From assembly GCF_003712195.1 (NCBI RefSeq), contig NZ_RDSD01000032.1:1-39276 (forward strand): 39,276 nt of DNA, given 5' to 3'. The stretch comes from Proteiniphilum sp. X52. GTDB taxonomy: Bacteria; Bacteroidota; Bacteroidia; Bacteroidales; Dysgonomonadaceae. Position numbers and translations under genes: made by a program. Under the pieces are notes generated by a model. The model was not told where the DNA came from. It worked only from the letters and a program-made list of their open reading frames with translations, and searched no databases. Positions 32,593-39,276 of the stretch are shown here, piece by piece; the stretch's first letter is position 1; each line of letters opens with the position of its first letter.

Positions 32593-34953
32593 CTATAATC
32601 TATTTATTTCTTCTTGATTTCCAGATCTTTTATTGAAGTTTATTTTATCTACTCCAAAATTATATGATAAAGTCATTCTTATAAATGTGTCGTCTACAAC
32701 GTATTTGTGGCTCATTTTCATTTTGCCAATACTCATATGTTTTCTCTCTGAATTCGTATCAAATATATCTGATGCATAAATGTTAAGAACTAACTTATTT
32801 TTCAACATGGTTTTTTTTAATCCTACATCAAAACTCCAAAGATTCTCATACCAAGCGATATCAAAATCCCCAAGAATATAATAATTGTAACTTATAAATG
32901 GTGTGAAATTTAAAGGTAACGTAATGTCAGAGGTGTGTGTAAAGTAAATTGTTGGTTTCTTCATTAATTTCTCTTTTCCATGATCATTAATAATTAAATG
33001 AGGTTTTCGAAAACCAAGCGTCGTCGAAGTAGACCATTTTTGAAAAAAAACTTTCGTAAAACTCGAAGTAACAGAAAAATAGTGAGCTTTACTATAATTT
33101 GTAGAAATTATTTTAGTAACTAATGGATTGTTTTCATCTTGTACAAATGCAAAAAATATGGGATTTTTTCTATAAGAATAACTGAAATTTAGAAATAGTG
33201 ATTTATTATATGAAAACGATAAACCGTAATTTGTAGAAATTGTTGGTTTTAGTTCTGGGTTACCTTGTGAGTATGTATATTCATCAAAATAATATATCGT
33301 GGGATTTAAAGTACTATAAGCTGGACGATTTATTCGTTTTGCATATGATAGAGATATACCGAATTTATTCTTGATATCCTTAGAATAGATGATGTTTGGA
33401 AAAAATGAAGTATGCGATCTGTCGATTATTTTTATATTATTATTCTCCCCAAATCCTTTATCATTTTCCATTCTTATCCCCGTTTGTAATATACCTGCTT
33501 TATTCAAATTAAAAGAAGCAGATACATATGCGGATAACAAATACTCTGCATAAGAAAAGTTATTATTGAAATCCTCGAATTCGATTTCTCTATTATCAAG
33601 AGAATTAAAAATACTATTACTCTTGTTTCTGACTTGGGAATATTTAGAGCCCAATCTAAAAGTGATTAATCTATGAATAGGATTTGAATAATCTATTTTT
33701 AAAGAATAAATATCAAATTTTATTTTATTAAGATTCTCATAATCATCATGAATGGTTTCATTTATAAATAAGGTATTGTCCTTATTTTTTCGTATGGTAT
33801 GGTCAGCTAGAACATCAAGTGAATGCCCTACCGAATCAATATTCAAGCGATAATTTAAGTTTAAAGTATTTTGGAAATTGCGTCCATTCCCATGTGATAA
33901 TGTTTTTAATGGGTTTTCTGAAAAATCTATTATATTATCAGTCCTACTGTCTTGTTTATTGTTCGAAAACCAGCCTATTAACTGAGCTCCTATTTTATGT
34001 TTCCATGAAAGATCCCATGTATTTCCTAAGATATAATTAACAGTGTTCCTCTTATTAAAGTTTTCTTTAGAATAATCCATGACTGTTTTATCTGTTTCAG
34101 CAGTAGTTTCTCTTAAAAAAGTCTCTTTTGATTTGCTGTTATTTTTATTAAAGAAAACACTTAAATAGGTGGTATTTTCCCCATGTATCGCATTTAATTC
34201 TCCACCTAATAATTCACTAAATCTGTCGCTATAACTTACTTGCGTTCTTACACTTCCACTTAGTTTATTAAGGGTATTTGTTTTAGTATATATATGAATA
34301 ACAGAATGTCCCGTGGCATCATATTCGGCCGTTGGGTCTATGATAACTTCTACTTTCTTTACGTTCGAAGAGTTTAAAATTCGAAGTTCATCATTAGAAC
34401 GTATTTGTCGACCATCTATGAAAATAACCGCATTATCTTTACCTGCCACAGTGATGTTATCTGAGGCATCAATAATCAGCATAGGTATTCTTTTTAGTAC
34501 GTCTATACTCGTCCCCAAATCACTTAAAATCGTATTTTCTGTATTCACTATTATTTTTCCATTCTCATTTCTAAAAGTCGGGCGTTTTGCTGTAATTATT
34601 ACCTCATCTAATTGTTGAGTATCAAGCACTATATTTTTCAGAAAAATATCTGTTCTTTGACTATTAAATTTTATGGGAATATTTGTTTGTTTATACCCTA
34701 AAGCTGTAATATTGACTATAATCTCAGATTCTTCAATACTGAACATTTCAAAATATCCATCATAGAATCCTCCACCTTTGATAAATGAGGAATCTGGATT
34801 TAATATGGTTATGTTGACATATTCTATAGGAATTGAATCAGAGTCAATTATATAGCCTTTTATAGTGTTTTGTGCTAGAATGGGTTCACTAGATAACACA
34901 ATTTTAAACAAGAGTAGGAGTAGTGGTACTATTTTGCATTTTCCTTTTTCCAT
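32593..34953 (-). CDS. Outer-membrane beta-barrel protein, TonB-receptor-like, second copy
   Basis: 786 aa. Signal peptide ending PILAQ, then a carboxypeptidase-regulatory-like domain (IKGYIIDSDSIPIEYVNITI), a plug-like domain (KDNAVIFIDGRQIRSNDELR, VKKVEVIIDPTAEYDATGHS) and a Tyr/Asn-rich barrel. The C-terminus EEINRL matches the first copy's NEINRL. The architecture is the same as in the first copy, with clear but moderate similarity. It is AT-rich. Its first 50 bases overlap the end of a broken maturase gene, and a 150-base piece of the exporter gene follows it. It therefore belonged to a complete cassette whose precursor and most of whose maturase are gone. It appears intact. Confidence 0.8.
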   Translation of the reverse strand: MEKGKCKIVPLLLLLFKIVLSSEPILAQNTIKGYIIDSDSIPIEYVNITILNPDSSFIKGGGFYDGYFEMFSIEESEIIVNITALGYKQTNIPIKFNSQRTDIFLKNIVLDTQQLDEVIITAKRPTFRNENGKIIVNTENTILSDLGTSIDVLKRIPMLIIDASDNITVAGKDNAVIFIDGRQIRSNDELRILNSSNVKKVEVIIDPTAEYDATGHSVIHIYTKTNTLNKLSGSVRTQVSYSDRFSELLGGELNAIHGENTTYLSVFFNKNNSKSKETFLRETTAETDKTVMDYSKENFNKRNTVNYILGNTWDLSWKHKIGAQLIGWFSNNKQDSRTDNIIDFSENPLKTLSHGNGRNFQNTLNLNYRLNIDSVGHSLDVLADHTIRKNKDNTLFINETIHDDYENLNKIKFDIYSLKIDYSNPIHRLITFRLGSKYSQVRNKSNSIFNSLDNREIEFEDFNNNFSYAEYLLSAYVSASFNLNKAGILQTGIRMENDKGFGENNNIKIIDRSHTSFFPNIIYSKDIKNKFGISLSYAKRINRPAYSTLNPTIYYFDEYTYSQGNPELKPTISTNYGLSFSYNKSLFLNFSYSYRKNPIFFAFVQDENNPLVTKIISTNYSKAHYFSVTSSFTKVFFQKWSTSTTLGFRKPHLIINDHGKEKLMKKPTIYFTHTSDITLPLNFTPFISYNYYILGDFDIAWYENLWSFDVGLKKTMLKNKLVLNIYASDIFDTNSERKHMSIGKMKMSHKYVVDDTFIRMTLSYNFGVDKINFNKRSGNQEEINRL

Positions 34954-35101
34954 AATGATACTCTAGAAATTTGTTTAAATTATCTTTTCTTGCACTACAT
35001 AGGTTGAAATTGGCTGCTTCCTTTTTATTCTTTATTCGATGTAAAGGACAACCTCCCATGCATATGGGTAATAGCAAACAGTCTTTACATTTTTCATCGT
35101 C
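34904..35101 (-). pseudogene. 3' remnant of a third radical SAM/SPASM maturase gene
   Basis: On the minus strand, the frame from about 35101 to the TAA at 34904-34906 reads DEKCKDCLLLPICMGGCPLH, then NLCSARKDNLNKFLEYH and a short tail. The order CxxC...CxxxC...C is the SPASM end of a peptide maturase; the second maturase in this window has CVICKYLPICMGMCP at the equivalent place. The radical SAM core is missing. The remnant is joined directly at about 35102 to a piece of exporter 5' end and overlaps the start of the second barrel gene by 50 bases. Confidence 0.82.
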
Positions 35102-35102
35102 G

Positions 35103-35167
35103 CACCATATTCAGGCAGGCGGGGCCGCGGTCCATCGCGTCGGGTTGTTTGGTGAAGGGGAAAGCAT
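35103..35167 (-). pseudogene. 5' fragment of the C39-peptidase exporter gene (scar 2)
   Basis: 65 bases match the start of the exporter gene (from its ATG through the DCGPACL codons to ATGGTG) with a few substitutions and a one-base loss near codon 5 that shifts the frame. It starts 3 bases after the third barrel gene, the same position as in the other two cassettes. Beyond 35103 the sequence switches to the broken maturase. Confidence 0.85.
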
Positions 35168-35170
35168 AAT

Positions 35171-37465
35171 TCATTTTGCTATCTGTTCATTTCTTAAACC
35201 ACTATCATTGTCTTGATTATTCATTTTTTGGTTTTCACGGATTGAGCTTTCCTTCTCGCTTGTGAATGAATAAACAAAACTTACGGTTATTAAATTTTGG
35301 AAATTGTTCCAAATTGTTTCCTCTCTAAATTTCAAAATATTACTATTTGAATAAGAAATAATCGGATTTGGATTATGAATATATTGTAAGGCAAATGTAG
35401 CTTGATTTTTAGTCCAAGACAATTCTCCAACATAATACGGCATTCTTTTCTCTATAAAATCTCCTTGCAGATTGGTGTAAGAACTTCCCCATTGTGAAAG
35501 AAGTTTGAAATTCTTATATGTGAAAGTGGCGCTTATAGAGAGCATTTTTGACCAATCATTGAATGAAGTTCCGTCGTTATTGGCAAATTGGCTATAACCC
35601 ACCGAAAAATAGGGCTGAATTGTTAGCCATTCAAGAGGCGTCCACCGACTGTTTATGTCCAATGCCGTGTACGACATACTTTCCTTTACATCCCACGTGC
35701 GGATTATCTCCGTTCCTTTATCTTGCAACGTAATTAAATAGGGATTTATGAGATAAGAATTTCTGGCGGACGTACTTAAAAAGAACTTCGGCAAGCTCAG
35801 TTGATATTGCAAGCGGTTATAAAGCGTATAGTACGGTTTCAGATTTGAATTTCCAATGCTTGCGTATTTATAATTCAGATAAATGGGGGTAGTTGTGAGC
35901 GAAGAAATATCGGGCGTGTTTGACTGCAAAAGACTGTTTAATCGAATAGATGATGATTTGCTTAATGCATAACTTGCCGATATGGATGGTTTTAAAACAG
36001 TAAATTGTTTTGCGGATTCTTCGCTTGATATGGATTGAATACTATGTTCTACACCAATTTCGGCGTTGTAGTTTATTTTATTTATACTTCCCGACAAGCC
36101 TGAATAGGCGTATAGTTTTTGCTGACTTAAACTATATTTGTTTCCTGAGTTATAAGTTTGTTTCAAATTTTTATAGAAATATCGTCCACCTATTGTAAAA
36201 TTTTGTTTTCTAAATTGCTTATTATAAAAGGCTTCACCAATTACGGAACCGGATGTGTTCTTTATGTCGTTTATATAGGTATAGTTTCCTTGTTCTCCGG
36301 GCAGATTACGTGAAAGTTCATTCATCGAGGTAGAATTGAAATGCGTTCCTACCACATTGGCGGTAATTTCCTGCTCATTTGGCAGTGTTTTACTGAAATA
36401 TAAATCGGTGGAAATGGAATTATAATTACTTTTCAGTAATTTGGATGCTTCTCCGATAATAGGCTCATTGTCATTTTCAATTACGGTAGTTTCCTGCGTG
36501 TGGTTTTCTTTTCCCGGATTTATCCGATATGTCGTTTTCGCAGAAAATGTATAATTATTTTCTCTGTGATTGATGTAGTTTACTCTAAAAATATGATATT
36601 CCCCCTTGTAACTGCCGGGCAAACCTTTGTAGGTGTTTTTGTAATCCATGCCGTCCAATCTATACTCAAAATTCTGATTGATACGGTTGTCGTCGAGGTT
36701 TCTGTAATCAATAAAATAATTCAATGACAATTGATTGTGTTCGTTGTACCACTTGGCATTCACAGTGTTTGTTCCGTATCCTGTAGTAAACGAGTTTTTA
36801 GTATTAATCATTCCACTAAAACCCGATGCGTCGGGTGTTCTCGTAATTACGTTGATAACAGCTCCGGCATTCAAATTGGCATAACGAGCAGGAGGTTGTG
36901 TGTAATGCTCTATCCTGCGAACATCTTGTGGCTGTATAGACATCAGTTCCTGCTCCGATGCGTTGGTTCCGTTTATCAGAATGATGATTTTTTGATTATC
37001 AACGGTTTCTAATACATTAGAAAGAACGTTTAATCTAAATTGGGGCATTTGTCCAATGGCTGATAACGCTGATGCCGATTTTTCTTTAATAGATGCCGGA
37101 ATGATCAGATTATCTTTAGAACCAAATGATTGTATGATTTGTGCCGATACTGTAATTTCACTCAACTGCGTACTTGAAGCATTGAGAACAATGGTTTGAA
37201 ATGGTTTGGTAGCAACAATTTCAGGACTATACCCAATCATTGAGAATTTTAAAAAAGTATTTTCCACATCGTTCTCAAATATTGTAAAATTACCTAAACT
37301 ATCCGTAACCGTTCCTTTTTTCAAAATAGAATCAGGTAATGAATATAATGCCACATTAACGTATTCTATAGGTATAGAATCCGAATTTTTTACAATACCT
37401 GTAATTTGTGCATTTAAAATTACAGTGTAAATAAAAAAGAAAACCAAATATCCTACCTTTTTCAT
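35171..37465 (-). CDS. Outer-membrane beta-barrel protein, TonB-receptor-like, third copy
   Basis: 764 aa. Signal peptide MKKVGYLVFFFIYTVILNAQ, a carboxypeptidase-regulatory-like domain (ITGIVKNSDSIPIEYVNVAL), a plug-like domain (ETVDNQKIIILINGTNASEQ, VRRIEHYTQPPARYANLNAG) and a barrel. It shares SIPIEYVN with the second copy and the overall layout with both. It ends RNEQIAK instead of EINRL. It follows the second maturase by 39 bases and is followed by the short exporter scar. The role is likely the same as for the other copies: receptor or outer-membrane partner of its cassette's peptide. It is slightly less AT-rich than the second copy. Confidence 0.8.
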   Translation of the reverse strand: MKKVGYLVFFFIYTVILNAQITGIVKNSDSIPIEYVNVALYSLPDSILKKGTVTDSLGNFTIFENDVENTFLKFSMIGYSPEIVATKPFQTIVLNASSTQLSEITVSAQIIQSFGSKDNLIIPASIKEKSASALSAIGQMPQFRLNVLSNVLETVDNQKIIILINGTNASEQELMSIQPQDVRRIEHYTQPPARYANLNAGAVINVITRTPDASGFSGMINTKNSFTTGYGTNTVNAKWYNEHNQLSLNYFIDYRNLDDNRINQNFEYRLDGMDYKNTYKGLPGSYKGEYHIFRVNYINHRENNYTFSAKTTYRINPGKENHTQETTVIENDNEPIIGEASKLLKSNYNSISTDLYFSKTLPNEQEITANVVGTHFNSTSMNELSRNLPGEQGNYTYINDIKNTSGSVIGEAFYNKQFRKQNFTIGGRYFYKNLKQTYNSGNKYSLSQQKLYAYSGLSGSINKINYNAEIGVEHSIQSISSEESAKQFTVLKPSISASYALSKSSSIRLNSLLQSNTPDISSLTTTPIYLNYKYASIGNSNLKPYYTLYNRLQYQLSLPKFFLSTSARNSYLINPYLITLQDKGTEIIRTWDVKESMSYTALDINSRWTPLEWLTIQPYFSVGYSQFANNDGTSFNDWSKMLSISATFTYKNFKLLSQWGSSYTNLQGDFIEKRMPYYVGELSWTKNQATFALQYIHNPNPIISYSNSNILKFREETIWNNFQNLITVSFVYSFTSEKESSIRENQKMNNQDNDSGLRNEQIAK

Positions 37466-37504
37466 ATATCAAAGATAACTTCTATAATTTAGACGTAATA
37501 CATT

Positions 37505-38836
37505 TTAGAATCTTACATTAAACTCAGATTTCCTTGTGATCGAATTTTCATATTCGTTATCTATAAAGTTTTTTAACATTTTGTTTATTGACATATCTAA
37601 GGAATCCATTTTACAATAAAATTTGGTTTTGTCTTTTTTGTCATAATTACGCGGGCACATTCCCATGCAGATTGGTAGATATTTACAAATTACACATCGC
37701 TGGTTCATATTTACATGAAAATCTTTTTCAAAATTATCACGCCAAACTATTTGTCCATTATCTTGTAAAACTCCTGGCGGATTTTTACTAAATAAGTCAT
37801 CATGTGCCGTACATTTTACAATCGTCCCGTCATAATTTATAGCATTATAATGACTCTTTTCTACGTAGCATGTAATAAAATTATTTATTAAATTCAACCT
37901 TTGAACATTGTAACCCGCATCTTGAAAGCCATCCATTAATTCATATAAATTGAATTGTATATCTTTATCTGTTTTCTCTTGCCAAACTTTTCTAAATAAT
38001 ATCAAGATTCGCCTCCTGACATTTTCATTTACATGAGAATTTATTTGTTCAATAATATCTGCATCTAAATTATGCTTGGTGTAGTTAATTCGCAACAATA
38101 TCTGTAAATCATCTTTCATGTTTAGTAGGTTATTTATGTTGCTCAATGTGGTGTCAAAAGCAGAATTTGCATCGTCTTGATACTTAACAGAATTGTGTAA
38201 ATCTCGTTTGCCATCGAGCGTAATATGAAATCTACTAAAATTCAGAATATTTAAGCTGGACAATAATTCTTCTTTTATTAAGAAACCATTAGTTGTGGCA
38301 GTATTATAAAATGGGATATCTGCTTTTTCACAAGCAGTTAAAGCATATTCAGAGATGGGTACTATCACTTCTTTAAAAAACATAAAAGGCTCACCCCCAA
38401 ACCATTCTATATGGAGTGATAATATTTTATCATGCTTTATTTTATAATCAATGTGGTTTTTTATTTTTTGTATCGTGGATTCCGACATCACAGAAGGAAT
38501 ATGATCTTGGATGCAATACCAACACTTAAAATTGCAATTTAAAGTAGGTAAAATAATAAGAAAATAATCTTTCGATTGGATACTTTCTTGTCGTTTTTTT
38601 TTAATCAACTCGAATTCGTCCATACTATTATCAATCAAAAAACCTTTAGTTTTTAGATTCTCATAAAGTTTTGGTAAAAGAATTTTCATTTCACTAATTT
38701 TATAGGGATCACAGATAACTTCCTCTAACTTTTTACCCAAGTTCCTTTCTATTCGGAAGAAAGTTTTTTTTAATCCTTGAAACCAATAAGAATAATTGTC
38801 GTCGTAGAAAATATAATTATATTTACTTTTTTTCAT
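37505..38836 (-). CDS. Radical SAM/SPASM peptide maturase, second copy
   Basis: 443 aa. Residues 1-90 form a recognition-type N-domain without the cysteine run seen in the first copy. The radical SAM cluster is C101-x3-C105-x2-C108 (CNFKCWYC), followed by IEWFGGEPFMF. The SPASM region has CYVEKSHYNAINYDGTIVKC and CVICKYLPICMGMCP, with a final FYCKM. It should modify the 51-aa precursor encoded 189 bases upstream. It differs strongly from the first maturase in sequence, so the two cassettes probably make different products. The broken third maturase is closer to this one. Confidence 0.9.
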   Translation of the reverse strand: MKKSKYNYIFYDDNYSYWFQGLKKTFFRIERNLGKKLEEVICDPYKISEMKILLPKLYENLKTKGFLIDNSMDEFELIKKKRQESIQSKDYFLIILPTLNCNFKCWYCIQDHIPSVMSESTIQKIKNHIDYKIKHDKILSLHIEWFGGEPFMFFKEVIVPISEYALTACEKADIPFYNTATTNGFLIKEELLSSLNILNFSRFHITLDGKRDLHNSVKYQDDANSAFDTTLSNINNLLNMKDDLQILLRINYTKHNLDADIIEQINSHVNENVRRRILILFRKVWQEKTDKDIQFNLYELMDGFQDAGYNVQRLNLINNFITCYVEKSHYNAINYDGTIVKCTAHDDLFSKNPPGVLQDNGQIVWRDNFEKDFHVNMNQRCVICKYLPICMGMCPRNYDKKDKTKFYCKMDSLDMSINKMLKNFIDNEYENSITRKSEFNVRF

Positions 38837-38859
38837 GTGGTTTTAAATATATAAATTAG

Positions 38860-38969
38860 GGCATTGTTAAGCTACTATAGTTTTTGAGAATATTTCGGAA
38901 TTTAATATCCTGATAATTAACATAACAAAATCCTGAAAAATTAAAATTCTATACTAATTTAACAATGCC
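38860..38969. repeat. 11-base inverted repeat in the spacer upstream of the second maturase
   Basis: GGCATTGTTAA (38860-38870) and its exact complement TTAACAATGCC (38959-38969) flank 88 AT-rich bases between precursor and maturase. It may fold in RNA or be the ends of a very small lost element; neither is supported further. Confidence 0.45.
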
Positions 38970-38980
38970 AAATTAAGTAA

Positions 38981-39018
38981 CTTAAGGGAGAGAATATGAA
39001 AATCTCTCCCCCCGTTAA
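38981..39018 (-). terminator. Hairpin behind the second precursor gene (attenuator)
   Basis: CTTAAGGGAGAGA and TCTCTCCC...TTAAG fold a GGGAGAGA/TCTCTCCC stem, extended by a second TTAAG pairing across a three-base bulge. It starts 8 bases after the precursor stop and about 145 bases before the maturase. It occupies the same position as the hairpin behind the first precursor, though the U tract is poor. Confidence 0.6.
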
Positions 39019-39025
39019 GTAGATT

Positions 39026-39181
39026 TTATTCTACTTCATTAGCACTAATATCACATGCACAGCCTACCACATTATTTGGACATTCAATCTGAATGGTATC
39101 AAGTTCAGTATTTACTCCTCCTTTAATATCCAATAATTCTAGTTGGCTCAGCTCATCTTGATTGAAAAATTTATTCTCCAT
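39026..39181 (-). CDS. Double-glycine leader RiPP precursor with Cys-containing core, second copy
   Basis: 51 aa. The frame starts at ATG 39181 and ends with TAA at 39028-39026. Leader residues 1-22 end LELLDIKGG. The 29-residue core has ECPNNVVGCACD with C34, C41 and C43 and an acidic tail ISANEVE. Like the first precursor it has a leader ending IKGG, a core with three Cys ending in GCxC, a hairpin after the stop and a radical SAM/SPASM maturase next. Only the complete exporter 12 kb downstream could process it, unless another lies outside the window. Confidence 0.85.
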   Translation of the reverse strand: MENKFFNQDELSQLELLDIKGGVNTELDTIQIECPNNVVGCACDISANEVE

Positions 39182-39202
39182 TCTTACTCTAATTTTATTT
39201 TT

Positions 39203-39268
39203 CCTCTACTCATTTCGCTTTTCGAACTCCGCGCCGATGATTCATACAGCTTTATCTGATAGTTATAT
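39203..39268 (-). promoter_or_regulatory. Leader region conserved with that of the first precursor
   Basis: Plus-strand TCATTTCGCTTTTCGAA at 39208-39224 and TGATAGTTATAT at about 39255-39266 mirror the elements upstream of the first precursor. The window ends at 39276, so the promoter may be incomplete. Confidence 0.5.
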
Positions 39269-39276
39269 TTCTTTGT

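Noticed and set aside
27412-37465. SusC-type nutrient receptors as identity of the three barrel genes
   Set aside because: They are about 770 residues long rather than about 1000, lack SusD neighbours and lack the SusC plug signature; their context is peptide maturation.
24670-39181. Transposon or insertion sequence as carrier of the RiPP island
   Set aside because: No transposase, integrase or long terminal repeat was seen; the only repeated DNA that explains its structure is the exporter 5' end.
1-39276. CRISPR array
   Set aside because: No regularly spaced repeats of 24-40 bases and no cas genes were found on either strand.

Overview
The window looks like a chromosome segment of an anaerobic or fermentative member of the Bacteroidales, probably near the Dysgonomonadaceae/Porphyromonadaceae. 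This is inferred from gene content and promoter style; no 16S gene is present. Many gene starts are preceded by the Bacteroidota -7 box TAnnTTTG, several with a TTTG-like -33 box 19-21 bases upstream, and Shine-Dalgarno sequences are weak. An HU-like/SPOR protein, a DUF3244 protein and a C39-peptidase ABC exporter fit the same phylum.

Left part (1-24 kb): mostly housekeeping genes of moderate GC. Two tandem leftward promoters (289-488) fire out of the window. Then come a PDZ protein (-), a rightward group (YhcH-like protein, glgB, manA, hemH, a beta-propeller protein, cysK), an HU-like/SPOR protein (-), a DUF4286-ruvC pair (-), tRNA-Ala(GGC), an AraC regulator, a Tat-type DUF362 lipoprotein, and a leftward series: TPR protein, glnS, the focA-pflB-pflA formate module, tsaD and an EamA transporter. 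A perfect 22-base palindrome sits on the focA promoter. At 24.0-24.7 kb lies a decayed MntA/HepT toxin-antitoxin locus.

Right part (24.7-39.2 kb): almost everything is on the minus strand and forms a ribosomal-peptide (RiPP) island. Two small precursors with double-glycine leaders (62 aa at 31243-31431; 51 aa at 39026-39181) each stand upstream of a radical SAM/SPASM maturase. Each maturase is followed by a large outer-membrane beta-barrel protein with an N-terminal carboxypeptidase-regulatory-like domain. The first set ends in a full C39-peptidase ABC exporter and a short HlyD-like membrane protein, which would cleave after GG and export the core. Both cores carry three cysteines ending in GCxC.

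The island carries recombination scars. A 150-base and a 65-base copy of the exporter gene's 5' end lie directly behind the second and third beta-barrel genes, and one is fused to the 3' end of a lost third maturase. The AT-rich precursor-maturase-barrel cassettes therefore seem to have been stacked or swapped in front of one GC-rich exporter, with the exporter's first codons as the recombination anchor. This architecture is the main discovery candidate of the window. Further signals are a hairpin behind each precursor, a conserved leader in front of each precursor, and a promoter-terminator pair with no gene (candidate small RNA, 31688-31770).
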